Below, in pieces: positions 5,780 through 7,544 of a stretch of DNA of 7,544 bases. The position numbers and the translations under genes are program-made. The stretch comes from UBA12276 sp041476285. Its GTDB lineage: Archaea; Micrarchaeota; Micrarchaeia; Micrarchaeales; Micrarchaeaceae. Every line of letters begins with the position of its first letter. Position 1 is the stretch's first letter. The stretch is taken from the NCBI GenBank assembly GCA_041476285.1, contig JBGOTD010000039.1, positions 1 through 7,544 of the forward strand, read 5' to 3'. The notes under the pieces were generated by a model. The model saw only the letters and a list, made by a program, of their open reading frames with translations. It was not told the DNA's origin and did not search any database.

Positions 5780-5797
5780 TCAAGCTCAGTTGTCGAG

Positions 5798-6388
5798 TTA
5801 GGCTTTCTTTTGCGTTTTTCGCTCAATCATTTTAATAAGAGTAAGTAACGAGATTGGCTTATACTTTATAAGTTCTATAGAGACATTTATTTGTTTTGTA
5901 ATGGTATTGATGAGTGGGTATCCAGTCTCGCTATTAGCGTTCCTCTCGTAGTGGTTGTGGTGATGCCCATGAATAACCCAATCGTAGTCTTCCTTGACTG
6001 TCAGTCTTTCGAGAGAGTCCGGGTCATGTACCAATAGGAATCTATATTTTTTGCCTTTATGTGTAGTTTCTATTATCCTACAATAATCCCATTCTGGATT
6101 TTTCATATCGTGATTTCCTCTTATTGGTATGATATTGCCGTTAAGCTTCCCTAGGTATTCCAAAACGGTCTTTTTTTCCTTTGCGAATGCTACAAAATCT
6201 CCCAGCATATAGATGATATCATCCTTTTGAACCGTAGAGTTCCAGTTGCTTATTATCACATATTCCATCTCTTGAAGGTTTTTGAAGGGTCTTTTTGCAT
6301 AACTGATTATGTTTCTATGTGTGAAGTGCAAGTCTGAGACTAGCCAAGTGTTTGTCAGTTTGTTTTCTGTTATTGTATCTGTTTGCAT
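5798..6388 (-). CDS. Calcineurin-like metallophosphoesterase (COG4186 type)
   Basis: This 196-aa protein carries all the metal-binding motifs of the calcineurin-like phosphoesterase fold: SDLHFTHRNII (Asp19, His21, His24), LGDF (Asp64), GNHD (Asn92, His93, Asp94), LVHDP (His121) and HGHHH (His140, His142, His144). The DLHFxHxNII start and the length of 170-200 aa are typical of the COG4186 group, which is frequent in phages, plasmids and small genomes. Members hydrolyse phosphoesters with two bound metals such as Mn, and natural substrates are mostly unknown. The ATG at 6388 is preceded by GGGTGGG five bases upstream. No TATA box is visible in the 55 bases separating it from the toxin gene, so it may be the third gene of the toxin-antitoxin transcript. 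All catalytic residues seem present. The cellular role is not determined. Confidence 0.88.
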   Translation of the reverse strand: MQTDTITENKLTNTWLVSDLHFTHRNIISYAKRPFKNLQEMEYVIISNWNSTVQKDDIIYMLGDFVAFAKEKKTVLEYLGKLNGNIIPIRGNHDMKNPEWDYCRIIETTHKGKKYRFLLVHDPDSLERLTVKEDYDWVIHGHHHNHYERNANSETGYPLINTITKQINVSIELIKYKPISLLTLIKMIERKTQKKA

Positions 6389-6443
6389 TATCCCACCCTG
6401 TAGCGCATACGCTCAGACTCACCCAGACCCCATAGGGCTTAGA

Positions 6444-6797
6444 CTAATGCCCTTTGTATCCAAATTTTTTATTGTAGGTTTCGTGGTCGATGATATCTAG
6501 CACGAATGCTATTATCTCAACTTCCTTTTCATCGTTTGTCAAGGTGTACAGCATTCTCCAAAAATTCGATAGCTCAACGTGAAACAGGTTTGTTACCCCA
6601 TATTTTACTTTATAGTAATTCGGAATTAGTTCTTTGGGTATCGGATCTCCATAATGGGTATTCATCTTTATCAGGTCAGTCTTGCTCTTGATTGATTTCA
6701 ATATGCTCCTTTCTATCTTGGATCCAGATGCCCTACTATTGAGGTATTTGTAGACCTCTGTTGCATCCTCTGAAAGAACCACTCTTACGGGCTTCAT
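6444..6797 (-). CDS. RelE/ParE-superfamily toxin, archaeal type
   Basis: This 117-aa protein resembles an archaeal RelE-like toxin family. It opens MKPVRVVLSEDATEVYKYLN, followed by two helices (SKIERSILKSIKSKTDLIK), YGDPIPKELIP, then NLFHVELSNFWRMLYTLT and EVEIIAFVLDIIDHETYNKK with FGYK at the end. The beta-strand NLFxVELxxFWRMLYTL and the conserved DHxxYxKxFGY end are diagnostic. RelE-like toxins cut mRNA in the ribosome; ParE relatives poison gyrase. The activity of this branch is not clear from sequence, although the Arg in WRML and the C-terminal Tyr and Lys are candidate active residues. The start codon overlaps the antitoxin stop as ATGA, a typical toxin-antitoxin arrangement that couples translation. 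The gene is complete, so the partner must restrain it. Confidence 0.75.
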   Translation of the reverse strand: MKPVRVVLSEDATEVYKYLNSRASGSKIERSILKSIKSKTDLIKMNTHYGDPIPKELIPNYYKVKYGVTNLFHVELSNFWRMLYTLTNDEKEVEIIAFVLDIIDHETYNKKFGYKGH

Positions 6798-7081
6798 ATT
6801 TCCATACCCTTTTCAATGGCCTTTTTTAGATTAGGATTCGTGTTGTGTATCCAAGTTATGCCCTTCATTGTAACGGCTATCTTATTGCTCTCTTCAAGAT
6901 ATTCGAGTATTATCTTAAGCTTTGCATGATTCACCTGCTTTGGCAGCGCCCTCTTTATCTCTGGTATGGTTATTATGGAATTCTTTGCGTTTTTTATGAC
7001 ATTTTCCACCATAATGACCGTATTGAGTGTTGGTGCATATTTAAGTCTCTGGACCATAACTAATTTTGATATTCCAATCAC
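6794..7081 (-). CDS. Winged-helix antitoxin partner of the RelE-like toxin
   Basis: The 95-aa protein matches a small archaeal winged-helix family usually found just upstream of RelE-like toxins. LKYAPTLNTVIMVENVIKNA is followed by ITIPEIKRALPKQVNHAKLK (the recognition-helix region), IILEYLEESNKIAV and the wing GITWIHNTNP. It probably binds its own promoter and neutralises the toxin. Two matching palindromes lie in the promoter at 7089-7121. The start is uncertain. The GTG at 7081 lies 24 bases after the TATA centre, as in a leaderless gene, but the same GTG is part of AAAGGTGATT, which resembles a ribosome site. An ATG at 7057 would give 87 aa beginning MVQRLKYAPTL, close to where the conserved family region begins. 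The stop overlaps the toxin ATG. Confidence 0.7.
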   Translation of the reverse strand: MIGISKLVMVQRLKYAPTLNTVIMVENVIKNAKNSIITIPEIKRALPKQVNHAKLKIILEYLEESNKIAVTMKGITWIHNTNPNLKKAIEKGMEI

Positions 7082-7088
7082 CTTTATT

Positions 7089-7121
7089 TACTGATTAGTA
7101 ATATATATGTACTATTTAGTA
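7089..7121. promoter_or_regulatory. Promoter and twin operator of the toxin-antitoxin operon
   Basis: TACTGATTAGTA (7089-7100) and TACTATTTAGTA (7110-7121) share the form TACT-N4-AGTA, and their centres are exactly 21 bp apart, two turns of DNA. Between them lies the minus-strand TATA box (about 7101-7109), centred 24 bases before the GTG at 7081. Two dimers on one DNA face would cover the TATA box, the usual logic of toxin-antitoxin autorepression. Confidence 0.6.
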
Positions 7122-7177
7122 TATAAACCTTTGCTTTATCAGGACATGAACTTGGGTTCAACCATTAGGAAGAGATA

Positions 7178-7258
7178 GCTCAAGGCTCACCCGGCTCATT
7201 CTATGCTCAAAGCTCACCCTGCTTAATGCTCAACCGGCTCAGGTCTTGGCAATGCTCA
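7178..7258. repeat. GCTCA-rich repeat array, copy 2
   Basis: Eight GCTCA pentamers start at 7178, 7185, 7194, 7205, 7212, 7228, 7237 and 7254, with a variant GCTTA at 7221. The part TGCTCAAAGCTCACCCTGCT parallels the first array near 5608. On the minus strand it reads as repeated TGAGC units. It is non-coding and lies upstream of the toxin-antitoxin promoter. Confidence 0.6.
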
Positions 7259-7386
7259 TAGATTGGTGTAGGTTAGAATGATAGTGGTGATGATGGGTTA
7301 GATGCTAAAGCTTAGTTATAATTGTAAGTTGAAATTGGTGAAGTTCTTATTTAGATGTAATAGGAAAATTCTAATGCTTAATGGGG

Positions 7387-7442
7387 TTCTGTGCCCGAAG
7401 CAGGCAACAGGATGAGAAGTCTTCAGCCCATTTGTTTTGGGC
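7387..7442 (+). ncRNA. Possible structured RNA or end of an IS200/IS605-type element
   Basis: TTCTGTGCC (7387-7395) pairs with GGCAACAGGA (7403-7412) over 9 bp with one G-T pair and one bulged A, closing a 7-base loop. A second hairpin, GCCCA (7426-7430) with TGGGC (7438-7442), follows, and GAAGTCTTC lies between them. One frame reads VPEAGNRMRSLQP, which recalls the EAG-containing C-terminal ends of some archaeal TnpB proteins. The right ends of IS200/IS605 elements carry such hairpins and encode the guide RNA scaffold. This identification is from memory and weak; the folding itself is plain. Confidence 0.35.
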
Positions 7443-7458
7443 ATATAATTCACTTCTA

Positions 7459-7490
7459 GTAGTACTATTACTACGTTAATTTATATAAAA
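7459..7490 (+). promoter_or_regulatory. Palindrome and TATA box facing the right edge
   Basis: GTAGTACTATTACTAC (7459-7474) is a perfect 6-bp inverted repeat with a 4-base spacer. TTTATATAAAA (7480-7490) follows directly and is a strong archaeal TATA box, which would start transcription near 7511. The gene served would start beyond the window. The palindrome is positioned as a regulator site beside that promoter. Confidence 0.45.
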
Positions 7491-7544
7491 TAAACGGTTC
7501 GAATTTTGGAGAGAAGTGTAAGAACTTCATATCCTATTTAATTC

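Larger units (their letters stand above)
7119..7544. other. Gene-free stretch at the right end
   Basis: No convincing reading frame exists on either strand; stops are frequent and the longest ATG-started frames are about 10 codons. It holds the second GCTCA array (7178-7258), a purine/T-rich low-complexity part (7260-7380), a two-hairpin segment (7387-7442), and a palindrome with a TATA box (7459-7490) facing the right edge. On the + strand GTATATAAAC (7119-7128) could be a second, outward TATA box next to the toxin-antitoxin operator, but no gene follows it. Confidence 0.6.

Noticed and set aside
4013..6450. Shared 12-mer TTAGACTAATGC at 4013 and 6439
   Set aside because: One or two chance 12-mer repeats are expected in a window of this size, and the flanks do not match.
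7287..7380. C/D-box RNA suggested by GTGATGA at 7287
   Set aside because: No D box (CTGA) follows within a suitable distance and no terminal stem is visible.
1..7544. CRISPR arrays, tRNA or rRNA genes
   Set aside because: No regularly spaced repeats of suitable length, no cloverleaf and no rRNA-like segment were seen; the GCTCA arrays have units that are too short and irregular.

Overview
The window looks archaeal. Start codons are preceded by TATA-type promoters, several of them placed about 25 bases upstream as in leaderless transcripts. Where ribosome binding sites exist they are GTGAT or GGAGG, matching the archaeal 16S 3' end. The protein families also point to archaea: an ABC transporter operon with a COG1361-like secreted protein, a tiny C2H2 zinc-finger protein, and an archaeal winged-helix/RelE toxin-antitoxin pair. 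Ile ATA and Arg AGA/AGG codons are common. A Thermoplasmata or DPANN (Micrarchaeota-like) origin is a guess only.

Positions 1-2960 hold a broken ABC-exporter operon. A PadR-like regulator lies behind a perfect 26-bp palindrome and is followed by the N-terminal half of an ABC ATPase, both on the + strand. From about 745 the strand flips. The minus strand then carries, in transcription order, the C-terminal half of an ABC ATPase, a secreted membrane-anchored COG1361-like protein and the N-terminal part of a MacB/FtsX-type permease. The likely ancestral order is PadR, ATPase, COG1361, permease, with the centre inverted and the material at both breakpoints lost: the ATPase signature motif region and the permease C-terminal membrane domain.

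Positions 2960-4000 hold three small independent genes: a 42-aa C2H2 zinc-finger protein, a 77-aa two-helix membrane protein on the minus strand, and a VOC (glyoxalase-fold) protein.

Positions 4000-5540 hold two unrecognised genes that converge and overlap tail to tail. Both carry the N-terminal motif LRT-x(6-8)-HPA(S/T), once in the first and twice in tandem in the second. A DUF4389 membrane protein follows on the minus strand.

Positions 5540-7140, all minus strand, hold a possible gene remnant, a calcineurin-like phosphoesterase (COG4186 type), and a type II toxin-antitoxin operon. The toxin-antitoxin promoter carries two TACT-N4-AGTA palindromes exactly 21 bp apart.

Positions 7140-7544 have no gene. 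They hold a GCTCA-rich repeat array related to one near 5600, a strong two-hairpin structured segment (7387-7442) that may be an RNA or the end of an IS200/IS605 element, and a palindrome plus TATA box facing out of the window. The most unusual points are the inverted, split transporter operon and the LRT/HPA motif pair.
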